From assembly GCF_964019385.1 (NCBI RefSeq), contig NC_088649.1, forward strand, positions 11,476,254-11,540,253: a stretch of DNA of 64,000 nt, read 5' to 3'. Below the pieces are notes generated by a model, which did no database searches, was not told the origin of the DNA, and saw only the letters and a program-made list of their open reading frames with translations. Shown here in pieces: positions 19,850 through 32,900 of the stretch. The translations under genes and the position numbers were made by a program. This stretch comes from Sycon ciliatum. Its lineage: Eukaryota > Porifera > Calcarea > Leucosolenida > Sycettidae. The number at the start of each line of letters is the position of its first letter. Positions within the stretch are counted from its first letter, which is position 1.

Positions 19850-20957
19850 CCCTTTGCATGCTGAGCCCCTTTTCTCCAATCCACTGGCCGTACAGCGCAC
19901 TGACTCTCTTGGTGGGGTATGCACTCACAGCTCCGAACGAAATTTATTCTGATTTTACTCGACCTTGATGGATTTTCATCGTCCTGGGCTCGTTGGAAAG
20001 ATCAGGACCAAGCGAGTCCATCCTGGCAGCTCTAAGCTCCATAGACACATCAGGGCCACATCCAGGTCCTCTCCGAATTACTCCACCGTGCCTCGGAACG
20101 GCACAACAACTCAATTTCACATTCTTGTTCGGCTTCTTGCCCAAATTCAACAGATTTTCACAATTCAAACTGCGCTGCAAAGCTCAGATCCAAGCGCTTC
20201 ATTTGATGTCCATCACGCATGCGCCGTGCCAAAAGGGAAATCCCCTGGCACGCTCTGCAACAAAAAGAAGTTATGAACAAAAAAATTCGCGTTCACTCGG
20301 GGCCGTGATTTCCGTGTTCATCTTGTCGCCGCTCAATGAATTCTTATCCTATCGCAAAGAACTTTATACTCCCGGAAAGATGAGGTGAAGATCTTTCCAA
20401 CGGTGTATTGATTGTCGCGATGCGTTTATGGTTGACGAAGTTACGAAAGTTTGTACACTGGTCTATGCACTGCGATACAGCGCGCGTTCACTCTGGGCCG
20501 TGATTTCCGTGTTCATCTTGTCGCCGCTCAATGAATTCTTATCCTATAGCAAAGAACTTTATACCCCCGGAAAGATGAGGTGAAGATCTTTCCAACTGTG
20601 TATTGAATGTCGCGATGCGTTTATGTTTGACGAAGTTACGAAAGTTTGTACACTGATCTATGCACTGCGATACAGCGCGCGTTCACTCTGGGCCGTGATT
20701 TCCGTGTCCATCTTGTCGCCGCTCAATGAATTCTTATCCTATCGCGAAGATTTTTATATCCCCGGAAAGATGAGGTGAAGATCTTTCAAACGGTGTATTG
20801 ATTGTCGCGATGCGTTTATGTTTGACGAAGTTACGAAAGTTTGTACACTGGTCTATGCACTGCGATACAGCGCGCGAACTTTTTGCGAGTTAACTCGTAC
20901 GTAGTGGATCAGGTCATGCATAAAGTGCGAGTTAACTCGTACTCAGCACGCAAAGGG
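19850..20957. mobile_element. piggyBac-like MITE, copy 2 (1108 bp)
   Basis: This has the same length and ends as the copy at 16906, with TTAA at 19846-19849 and 20958-20961. I see only about two substitutions between them (for example ACTCGACC for ACTCAACC, and CTGATC for CTGGTC). The flanking satellite is identical too, so this copy arose by duplication of the satellite block and not by a second transposition. The three 195-bp repeats lie at 20290-20874. Confidence 0.93.
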
Positions 20958-23900
20958 TTAAGCTTTCAGCAGCCGTCGGCGAGTTCTTTAGAGAAATGTG
21001 GGTCTTTTTCTGGGTGGCCTTGTCTATGTCCAGCTACACAACGAGATGAGGATGGTCATTGTCATTTTCTGAGCTGCGAACGGGCAGAAAGGTAAGAAAA
21101 TGTCGGATTTTGACCATTTGTGCTCACCTTTCAATTTCAACGTACCTCTTTACAACATGATCCAGCTGTAATGTCAGTAGTCGCATTGGTTTGATTTTTG
21201 GTTTGCTTGTAGGGCGCAGGCACCCACATTCAGTGACCCAGAAAATTTGGCACTGCTGTGAATAGTTTAGTCGCAAAGTGAAGATTCACGGGTAAAAAGC
21301 CCCAAACTTGGAAACAGGTTATTATTCAGCTTTCAGCAGCCGTGGGCGAATTCTTTAAAGAAATGTGGGTCTTTTTCTGGGTGCCCTTGTCTATGTCCAG
21401 CTACACAACGAGATGAGGATGGTCATTGTCATTTTCTGAGCTGCGAACGGGCAGAAAGGTGAGAAAATGTCGGATTTTGACCATTTGTGCTCACCTTTCA
21501 ATTTCAACGTACCTCTTTACAACATGATCCAGCTGTAATGTCAGTGGTCGCATTGGTTTGATTTTTGGTTTGCTTGTAGGGCGCAGGCACCCACATTCAA
21601 TGCCCAAGAAAATTTGGCACTGCTGTTAATAGTTTAGTCGCAAAGTGAAGATTCACGGGTAAAAAGCCCCAAACTTGGAAACAGGTTATTATTCAGCTTT
21701 CAGCAGCCGTGGGCGAATTCTTTAAAGAAATGTGGATCATTTTCTAGGTGCCCTTGTCTATGTCCAGCTACACAACGAGATGAGGATGGTCATTGTCATT
21801 TTCTGAGCTGCGAACGGGCATAAAGATAGAAAATGTCGGATTTTGACCATTTGTGCTCACCTTTCAATTTCAACGTACCTCTACAACATGATCCAGCTGT
21901 AATGTCAGTAGTCGCATTGGTTTGATTTTTGGTTTGCTTGTAGGGCGCAGGCACCCACATTCAGTGACCAGGAAAATTTGGCTCTGCTGTGAATAGTTTA
22001 GTCGCAAAGTGAAGATTCACGGGTAAAAAGCCCCAAACTTGGAGATAGGTTATTAATCAGCTTTTAGCAGCCGTGGGTGAGTTCTTTAGAGAAATGTGGG
22101 TGTTTTTCTGGGTGCCCTTGTCTATGTCCAGCTACACAACAAGATGAGGATGGTCATTGTCATTTTCTGAGCTGCGAACGGGCAGAAAGGGAAGAAAATG
22201 TCGGATTTTGACCATTTGTGCTCACCTTTCAATTTCAACGTACCTTTCTAAAAAATGACCCAGCTGTAATGTCAGTAGTCGCATTGGTTTAATTTTTGGT
22301 TTGCTTGTAGGGCGCAGGAACCCACATTCAGTGCCCAAAAAAATTTGGCACTGCTGTTAATAGTTTAGTCGCAAAGTGAAGATTCACGGGTAAAAAGCCC
22401 CAAACTTGGAAATAGGTTATTATTAAGCTTTCAGCAGCCGTGGGCGAGTTCTTTAGAGAAATGTGGGTCTTTTTCTGGGTGCCCTTGTCTATGTCCAGCT
22501 ACACAACGAGATGAGGATGGTCATTGTCATTTTCTGAGCTGCGAACGGGCAGAAAGGTAAGAAAATGTCGGATTTTGACCATTTGTGCTCACCTTTCAAT
22601 TTCAACGTACCTCTTTACAGCATGATCCAGCTGTAATGTCAGTAGTCGCATTGGTTTGATTTTTGGTTTGCTTGTAGGGCGCAGGCACCCACATTCAGTG
22701 ACCCAGAAAATTTGGCACTGCTGTGAATAGTTTAGTCGCAAAGTGAAGATTCACGGGTAGATTCACGGGTAAAAAGCCCCAAACTTGGAGATAGGTTATT
22801 AATCAGCTTTTAGTAGCCGTGGGCGAGTTCTTTAGAGATATGTGGGTCTTTTTCTGGGTGCCCTTGTCTATGTCCAGCTACACAACGAGATGAGGATGGT
22901 CATTGTCATTTTCTGAGCTGCGAACGGGCAGAAAGGTGAGAAAATGTCGGATTTTGACAATTTGTGCTCACCTTTCAATTTCAACGTACCTCTCTACAAC
23001 ATGATCCAGCTGTAATGTCAGTGGTCGCATTGGTTTGATTTTTGGTTTGCTTGTAGGGCGCAGGCACCCACATTCAATGCCCAAGAAAATTTGGCACTGC
23101 TGTGAATAGTTTAGTCGCAAAGTGAAGATTCACGGGTAAAAAGCCCCAAACTTGGAAACAGGTTATTATTCAGCTTTCAGCAGCCGTGGGCGAATTCTTT
23201 AAAGAAATGTGGATCATTTTCTAGGTGCCCTTGTCTATGTCCAGCTACACAACGAGATGAGGATGGTCATTGTCATTTTCTGAGCTGCGAACGGGCATAA
23301 AGATAGAAAATGTCGGATTTTGACCATTTGTGCTCACCTTTCAATTTCAACGTACCTCTACAACATGATCCAGCTGTAATGTCAGTAGTCGCATTGGTTT
23401 GATTTTTGGTTTGCTTGTAGGGCGCAGGCACCCACATTCAGTGACCAGGAAAATTTGGCTCTGCTGTGAATAGTTTAGTCGCAAAGTGAAGATTCACGGG
23501 TAAAAAGCCCCAAACTTGGAAATAGGTTATTATTAAGCTTTCAGCAGCCGTGGGCGAGTTCTTTAGAGAAATGTGGGTCTTTTTCTGGGTGCCCTTGTCT
23601 ATGTCCAGCTACACAACGAGATGAGGATGGTCATTGTCATTTTCTGAGCTGCGAACAGGCAGAAAGGTAAGAAAATGTCGGATTTTGACCATTTGTGCTC
23701 ACCTTTCAATTTCAACGTACCTCTTTACAGCATGATCCAGCTGTAATGTCAGTAGTCGCATTGGTTTGATTTTTGGTTTGCTTGTAGGGCGCAGGCACCC
23801 ACATTCAGTGACCCAGAAAATTTGGCACTGCTGTGAATAGTTTAGTCGCAAAGTGAAGATTCACGGGTAGATTCACGGGTAAAAAGCCCCAAACTTGGAG

Positions 23901-26900
23901 ATAGGTTATTAATCAGCTTTTAGTAGCCGTGGGCGAGTTCTTTAGAGAAATGTGGGTCTTTTTCTGGGTGCCCTTGTCTATGTCCAGCTACACAACGAGA
24001 TGAGGATGGTCATTGTCATTTTCTGAGCTGCGAACGGGCATAAAGATAGAAAATGTCGGATTTTGACCATTTGTGCTCACCTTTCAATTTCAACGTACCT
24101 CTACAACATGATCCAGCTGTAATGTCAGTAGTCGAATTGGTTTGATTTTTGGTTTGCTTGTAGGGCGCAGGCACCCACATTCAGTGACCAGGAAAATTTG
24201 GCTCTGCTGTGAATAGTTTAGTCGCAAAGTGAAGATTCACGGGTAAAAAGCCCCAACCTTGGAAATAGGTCATTATTAAGCTTTCAGCAGCCGTGGGCGA
24301 GTTCTTTAGAGAAATGTGGGTCTTTTTCTGGGTGCCCTTGTCTATGTCCAGCTACACAACGAGATGAGGATGGTCATTGTCATTTTCTGAGCTGCGAACG
24401 GGCATAAAGGTAAGAAAATGTCGGATTTTGACCATTTGTGCTCACCTTTCAATTTCAACGTACCTCTTTACAGCATGATCCAGCTGTAATGTCAGTAGTC
24501 GCATTGGTTTGATTTTTGGTTTGCTTGTAGGGCGCAGGCACCCTCATTCAGTGACCCAGAAAATTTGGCACTGCTGTGAATAGTTTAGTCGCAAAGTGAA
24601 GATTCACGGGTAGATTCACGGGTAAAAAGCCCCAAACTTGGAGATAGGTTATTAATCAGCTTTTAGTAGCCGTGGGCGAGTTCTTTAGAGAAATGTGGGT
24701 CTTTTTCTGGGTGCCCTTGTCTATGTCCAGCTACACAACGAGATGAGGATGGTCATTGTCATTTTCTGAGCTGCGAACGGGCAGAAAGGTGAGAAAATGT
24801 CGGATTTTGACCATTTGTGCTCACCTTTCAATTTCAACGTACCTCTCTACAACATGATCCAGCTGTAATGTCAGTAGTCGCATTGGTTTGATTTTTGGTT
24901 TGCTTGTAGGGCGCAGGCACCCACATTCAGTGACCCAGAAAATTTGGCACTGCTGTGAATAGTTTATTCGCAAAGTGAAGATTCACGGGTAAAAAGCCCC
25001 ATACTTGGAAATAGGTTATTAATCAGCTTTCAGCAGCCGTGGGCGAGTTCTTTAGAGAAATGTGGGTCTCTTTCTGGGTGCCCTTGTCTATGTCCAGCTA
25101 CACAACGAGATGAGGATGGTCATTGTCATTTTCTGAGCTGCGAACGGGCAGAAAGGTGAGAAAATGTCGGATTTTGACCATTTGTGCTCACCTTTCAATT
25201 TCAACGTACCTTTCTAAAAAATGACCCAGCTGTAATGTCAGTAGTCGCATTGGTTTGATTTTTGGTTTGCTTGTAGGGCGCAGGAACCCACATTCAGTGC
25301 CCAAGAAAATTTGGCACTGCTGTGAATAGTTTAGTCGCAAAGTGAAGATTCACGGGTAAAAAGCCCCAAACTTGGAAGCAGGTTATTATTCAGCTTTCAG
25401 CAGCCGTGCGCGAATTCTTTAAAGAAATGTGGATCATTTTCTGAATGCCCTTGTCTATGTCCAGCTACACAACGAGATGAGGATGGTCATTGTCATTTTC
25501 TGAGCTGCGAACGGGCAGAAAGGTGAGAACATGTCGGATTTTGACCATTTGTGCTCACCTTTCAATTTCAACGTACCTCTCTACAACATGATCCAGCTGT
25601 AATGTCAGTAGTCGCATTGGTTTGATTTTTGGTTTGCTTGTAGGGCGCAGGCACCCACATTCAGTGACCCAGAAAATTTGGCTCTGCTGTGAATAGTTTA
25701 GTCGCTAAGTGAAGATTCACGGGTAAAAAGCCCCAAACTTGGAAATAGGTTATTATTAAGCTTTCAGCAGCCGTGGGCGAGTTCTTTAGAGAAATGTGGG
25801 TCTTTTTCTGGTAGCCCTTGTCTATGTCCAGCTACACAACGAGATGAGGATGGTCATTGTCATTTTGTGAGCTGCGAACGGGCAGAAAGGTAAGAAAATG
25901 TTGGATTTTGACCATTTGTGCTCACCTTTCAATTTCAACGTACCTCTTTACAGCATGATCCAGCTGTAATGTCAGTAGTCGCATTGGTTTGATTTTTGGT
26001 TTGCTTGTAGGGCGCAGGCACCCACATTTAGTGACCCAGAAAATTTGGCACTGCTGTGAATAGTTTAGTCGCAAAGTGAAGATTCACGGGTAAAAAGCCC
26101 CAAACTTGGAAACAGGTTATTATTCAGCTTTCAGCAGCCGTGGGCGAATTCTTTAAAGAAATGTGGATCTTTTTCTGGGTGCCCTTGTCTATGTCCAGCT
26201 ACACAACGAGATGAGGATGGTCATTGTCATTTTCTGAACTGCGAACGGGCAGAAAGGTGAGAAAATGTCGGATTTTGACCATTTGTGCTCACCTTTCAAT
26301 TTCAACGTACCTCTTTACAACATGATCCAGCTGTAATGTCAGTGGTCGCATTGGTTTGATTTTTGGTTTGCTTGTAGGGCGCAGGCACCCACATTTAATG
26401 CCCAAGAAAATTTGGCACTGCTGTGAATAGTTTAGTCGCAAAGTGAAGATTCACGGGTAAAAAGCCCCAAACTTGGAAACAGGTTATTATTCAGCTTTCA
26501 GCAGCCGTGGGCGAATTCTTTAAAGAAATGTGGATCATTTTCTGGGTGCCCTTGTCTATGTCCAGCTACACAACGAGATGAGGATGGTCATTGTCATTTT
26601 CTGAGCTGCGAACGGGCATAAAGATAAGAAAATGTCGGATTTTGACCATTTGTGCTCACCTTTCAATTTCAACGTACCTCTACAACATGAACCAGCTGTA
26701 ATGTCAGTAGTCGCATTGGTTTGATTTTTGGTTTGCTTGTAGGGCGCAGGCACCCACATTCAGTGACCCGGAAAATTTGGCTCTGCTGTGAATAGTTTAG
26801 TCGCAAAGTGAAGATTCACGGGTAAAAAGCCCCAAACTTGGAAATAGGTTATTATTAACCTTTCAGCAGCCGTGGGCGAGTTCTTTAGAGAAATGTGGGT

Positions 26901-29900
26901 CTTTTTCTGGGTGGCCTTGTCTATGTCCAGCTACACAACGAGATGAGGATGGTCATTGTCATTTTCAGAGCTGCGAACGGGCAGAAAGGTAAGAAAATGT
27001 CGGATTTTGACCATTTGTGCTCACCTTTCAATTTCAACGTACCTCTTTACAGCATGATCCAGCTGTAATGTCAGTAGTCGCATTGGTTTGATTTTTGGTT
27101 TGCTTGTAGGGCGCAGGCACCCACATTCAGTGACCAAGAAAATTTGGCACTGCTGTGAATAGTTTAGTCGCAAAGTGAAGATTCACGGGTAGATTCACGG
27201 GTAAAAAGCCCCAAACTTGGAGATAGGTTATTAATCAGCTTTTAGTAGCCGTGGGCGAGTTCTTTAGAGAAATGTGGGTCTTTTTCTGGGTGCCCTTGTC
27301 TATGTCCAGCTACACAACGAGATGAGGATGGTCATTGTCATTTTCTGAGCTGCGAACGGGCAGAAAGGTGAGAAAATGTCGGATTTTGACCATTTGTGCT
27401 CACCTTTCAATTTCAACGTACCTCTCTACAACATGATCCAGCTGTAATGTAAGTAGTCGCATTGGTTTGATTTTTGGTTTGCTTGTAGGGCGCAGGCACC
27501 CACATTCAGTGACCCAGAAAATTTGGCACTGCTGTTAATAGTTTAGTCGCAAAGTGAAGATTCACGGGTAAAAAGCCCCAAACTTGGAAATAGGTTATTA
27601 TTAAGCTTTCAGCAGCCGTGGGCGAGTTTTTTAGAGAAATGTGGGTCTTTTTCTGGGTGCCCTTGTCTATGTCCAGCTACACAACGAGATGAGGATGGTC
27701 ATTGTCATTTTCTGAGCTGCGAACGGGCATAAAGGTGAGAAAATGTAGGATTTTGACCATTTGTGCTCACCTTTCAATTTCAACGTACCTCTTTACAACA
27801 TGATCGAGCTGTGATGTCAGTAGTCGCATTGGTTTGATTTTTGGTTTGCTTGTAGGGCGCAGGCACCCACATTCAGTGACCTAGAAAATTTGGCACTGCT
27901 GTGAATAGTTTAGTCGCAAAGTGAAGATTCACGGGTAAAAAGCCCCAAACTTGGAGATAGGTTATTAATCAGCTTTTAGCAGCCGTGGGTGAGTTCTTTA
28001 GAGAAATGTGGGTGTTTTTCTGGGTGCCCTTGTCTATGTCCAGCTACACAACGAGATGAGGATGGTCATTGTCATTTTCTGAGCTGCGAACGGGCAGAAA
28101 GGTGAGAAAATGTCGGATTTTGACCATTTGTGCTCACCTTTCAATTTCAACGTACCTTTCTAAAAAATGACCCAGCTGTAATGTCAGTAGTCGCATTGGT
28201 TTGATTTTTCGTTTGCTTGTAGGGCGCAGGAACCCACATTCAGTGCCCAAGAAAATTTGGCACTGCTGTGAATAGTTTAGTCGCAAAGTGAAGATTCACG
28301 GGTAAAAAGCCCCAAACTTGGAAGCAGGTTATTATTCAGCTTTCAGCAGCCGTGCGCGAATTCTTTAAAGAAATGTGGATCATTTTCTGGGTGCCCTTGT
28401 CTATGTCCAGCTACACAACGAGATGAGGATGGTCATTGTCATTTTCTGAGCTGCGAACGGGCAGAAAGGTGAGAACATGTCGGATTTTGACCATTTGTGC
28501 TCACCTTTCAATTTCAACGTACCTCTTTACAACATGATCCAGCTGTAATGTCAGTAGTCGCATTGGTTTGATTTTTGGTTTGCTTGTAGGGCGCAGGCAC
28601 CCACATTCAGTGACCCAGAAAATTTGGCACTGCTGTGAATAGTTTAGTCGCAAAGTGAAGATTCACGGGTAAAAAGCCCCAAACTTGGAAACAGGTTATT
28701 ATTCAGCTTTCAGCAGCCGTGGGCGAATTCTTTAAAGAAATGTGGATCTTTTTCTGGGTGCCCTTGTCTATGTCCAGCTACACAACGAGATGAGGATGGT
28801 CATTGTCATTTTCTGAGCTGCGAACGGGCAGAAAGGTGAGAAAATGTCGGATTTTGACCATTTGTGCTCACCTTTCAATTTCAACGTACCTCTTTGCAAC
28901 ATGATCCAGCTGTAATGTCAGTGGTCGCATTGGTTTGATTTTTGGTTTGCTTGTAGGGCGCAGGCACCCACATTTAATGCCCAAGAAAATTTGGCACTGC
29001 TGTGAATAGTTTAGTCGCAAAGTGAAGATTCACGGGTAAAAAGCCCCAAACTTGGAAACAGGTTATTATTCAGCTTTCAGCAGCCGTGGGCGAATTCTTT
29101 AAAGAAATGTGGATCATTTTCTAGGTGCCCTTGTCTATGTCCAGCTACACAACGAGATGAGGATGGTCATTGTCATTTTCTGAGCTGCGAACGGGCATAA
29201 AGATAAGAAAATGTCGGATTTTGACCATTTGTGCTCACCTTTCAATTTCAACGTACCTCTACAACATGATCCAGCTGTAATGTCAGTAGTCGCATTGGTT
29301 TGATTTTTGGTTTGCTTGTAGGGCGCAGGCACCCACATTCAGTGACCCGGAAAATTTGGCTCTGCTGTGAATTTTTTAGTCGCAAAGTGAAGATTCACGG
29401 GTAAAAAGCCCCAAACTTGGAAATAGGATATTATTAAGCTTTCAGCAGCCGTGGGCGAGTTCTTTAGAGAAATGTGGGTCTTTTTCTGGGTGCCCTTGTC
29501 TATGTCCAGCTACACAACGAGATGAGGATGGTCATTGTCATTTTCAGAGCTGCGAACGGGCAGAAAGGGAAGAAAATGTCGGATTTTGACCATTTGTGCT
29601 CACCTTTCAATTTCAACGTTCCTCTTTACAGCATGATCCAGCTGTAATGTCAGTAGTCGCATTGGTTTGATTTTTGGTTTGCTTGTAGGGCGCAGGCACC
29701 CACATTCAGTGACCCAGAAAATTTGGCACTGCTGTGAATAGTTTAGTCGCAAAGTGAAGATTCACGGGTAGATTCACGGGTAAAAAGCCCCAAACTTGGA
29801 GATAGGTTATTAATCAGCTTTTAGTAGCCGTGGGCGAGTTCTTTAGAGAAATGTGGGTCTTTTTCTGGGTGGCCTTGTCTATGTCCAGCTACACAACGAG

Positions 29901-32900
29901 ATGAGGATGGTCATTGTCATTTTCTGAGCTGCGAACGGGCAGAAAGGTGAGAAAATGTCGGATTTTGACCATTTGTGCTCACCTTTCAATTTCAACGTAC
30001 CTCTCTACAACATGATCCAGCTGTAATGTCAGTAGTCGCATTGGTTTGATTTTTGGTTTGCTTGTAGGGCGCAGGCACCCACATTCAGTGACCCAGAAAA
30101 TTTGGCACTGCTGTGAATAGTTTATTCGCAAAGTGAAGATTCACGGGTAAAAAGCCCCATACTTGGAAATAGGTTATTAATCAGCTTTCAGCAGCCGTGG
30201 GCGAGTTCTTTAGAGAAATGTGGGTCTTTTTCTGGGTGCCCTTGTCTATGTCCAGCTATACAACGAGATGAGGATGGTCATTGTCATTTTGTGAGCTGCG
30301 AACGGGCAGAAAGATAAGAAAATGTCGGATTTTGACCATTTGTGCTCACCTTTCAATTTCAACCTACCTCTTTACAACATGATCCAGCTGTAATGTCAGT
30401 AGTCGCATTGGTTTGATTTTTGGTTTGCTTGTAGGGCGGAGGCACCCACATTCAGTGACCCAAAAAATTTGGCACTGCTGTGAATAGTTTAGTCGCAAAG
30501 TGAAGATTCACGGGTAAAAAGCCCCAAACTTGGAGATAGGTTATTAATCAGCTTTCAGCAGCCGTGGGCGAGTTCTTTAGTGAAATGTGGGTCTTTTTCT
30601 GGGTGCCCTTGTCTATGTCCAGCTACACAACGAGATGAGGATGGTCATTGTCATTTTCTGAGCTGCGAACGGGCATAAAGGTAAGAAAATGTTGGATTCT
30701 GACCATTTGTGCTCACCTTTCAATTTCAACGTGCCTTTCTAAAAAATGACCCAGCTGTAAATTCAGTAGTCGCATTGGTTTGATTTTTGGTTTGCTTGTA
30801 GGGCGCAAGCACCCACATTCAGTGACCCAGAAAATTTGGCTCTGCTGTGAATAGTTTAGTCGCAAAGTGAAGATTCACGGGTAAAAAGCCCCAAACTTGG
30901 AAATAGGTAATAATTAAGCTTTCAGCAGCCGTGGGCGAGTTCTTAAGAGAAATGTGGGTCTTTTTCTGGATGCCCTTGTCTATGTCCAGCTACACAACGA
31001 GATGAGGATGGTCATTGTCATTTTGTGAGCTGCGAACGGGCAGAAAGGTGAGAAAATGTCGGATTTTGACCATTTGTGCTCACCTTTCAATTTCAACGTA
31101 CCTCTCTACAACATGATCCAGCTGTAATGTCAGTAGTCGCATTGGTTTGATTTTTCTGTTTGCTTGTAGGGCGCAGGCACCCACATTCAGTGACCCAGAA
31201 AATTTGGCACTGCTGTGAATCGTTTAGTCGCAAAGTGAAGATTCACGGGTAAAAAGCCCCAAGCTTGGAAATAGGTTATTAATCAGCTTTCAGCAGCCGT
31301 GGGCGAGTTCTTTAGAGAAATGTGGGTCTTTTTCTGGGTGCCCTTGTCTATGTCCAGCTACACAACGAGATGAGGATGGTCACTGTCATTTTCTGAGCTG
31401 CGAACGGGCAGAAAGGTGAGAAAATGTCGGATTTTGACCATTTGTGCTCACCTTTCAATTTCAACGTACCTCTTTACAACATGATCCACCTGTAATGTCA
31501 GTAGTCGCATTGGTTCGATTTTTGGTTTGCTTGTAGGGCGCAGGCACCCACATTCAGTGACTTAGAAAATTTGGCACTGCTGTGAATAGTTTAGTCGCAA
31601 AGTGAAGATTCACGGGTAAAAAGCCCCAAACTTGGAGATAGGTTATTAATCAGCTTTCAGCAGCCGTGGGCGAGTTCTTTGGAGAAATGTGGGTCTTTTT
31701 CTGGGTGCCCTTGTCTATGTCCAGCTACACAACGAGATGAGAATGGTCATTGTCATTTTCTGAGCTGCGAACGGGCATAAAGGTAAGAAAATGTTGGATT
31801 TTGACCATTTGTGCTCACCTTTCAATTTCAACGTGCCTTTCTAAAAAATGACCCAGCTGTAATGTCAGTAGTCGCATTGGTTTGATTTTTGGTTTGCTTG
31901 TAAGGCGCATGCACCCACATTCAGTGACCCAGAAAATTTGGCACTGCTGTGAATAGTTTAGTCGCAAAGTGAAGATTCACGGGTAAAAAGCCCCAAACTT
32001 GGAGATAGGTTATTAATCAGCTTTCAGCAGCCGTGGGCGAGTTCTTTAGAGAAATGTGGGTCTTTTTCTGGGTACCCTTGTCTATGTCCAGCTACACAAC
32101 GAGATGAGGATGGTCATTGTCATTTTGTGAGCTGCGAACGGGCAGAAAGGTGAGAAAATGTCGGATTTTAACCATTTGTGCTCACCTTTCAATTTCAACG
32201 TGCCTTTCTAAAAAATGACCCAGCTGTAATGTCAGTAGTCGCATTGGTTTGATTTTTGGTTTGCTTGTAGGGCGCAGGCACCCACATTCAGTGACCCAGA
32301 AAATTTGGCACTGCTGTGAATAGTTTAGTCGCAAAGTGAAGATTCACGGGTAAAAAGCCCCAAACTTGGAAACAGGTTATTATTCAGCTTTCAGCAGCCG
32401 TGGGCGAATTCTTTAAAGAAATGTGGGTCTTTTTCTGGGTGCCCTCGTCTTTGTCCAGCTACACAACGAGATGAGGATGGTCATTGTCATTTTCTGAGCT
32501 GCGAACGGGCAGAAAGGTAAGAAAATGTCGGATTTTGACCATTTGTGCTCACCTTTCAATTTCAACGTAACTCTTTACAGCATGATCCAGCTGTAATGTC
32601 AGTAGTCGCATTGGTTTGATTTTTGGTTTGCTTGTAGGGCGCAGGAACCCACATTCAATGACCCAGAAAATTTGGCACTGCTGTGAATAGTTTAGTCGCA
32701 AAGTGAAGATTCACGGGTAAAAAGCCCTAAACTTGGAGATAGGTTATTAATCAGCTTTCAGTAGCCGTGGGCGAGTTCTTTAGAGAAATGTGGGTCTTTT
32801 TCTGGGTGCCCTTGTCTATGTCCAGCTACACAACGAGATGAGGATGGTCATTGTCATTTTCTGAGCTGCGAACGGGCAGAAAGGTGAGAAAATGTAGGAT

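Larger units (their letters stand above)
16150..22030 (+). repeat. 2944-bp higher-order repeat containing a MITE (two full copies)
   Basis: Sequence from about 16150 recurs 2944 bases later, and its start again at about 22029. One unit is five 367-bp monomers plus the 1108-bp MITE and its extra TTAA, less three deleted bases. The copies differ at very few positions, so the duplication is recent. The third copy, beginning near 22029, lacks the MITE and leaves the repeat near 22400. Boundaries are approximate because every monomer is similar. Confidence 0.9.

Noticed and set aside
17015-21095. Paired open frames of 73-131 codons repeated 2944 bases apart
   Set aside because: They lie in the non-coding MITE and its 195-bp repeats, and conservation reflects recent duplication, not selection.
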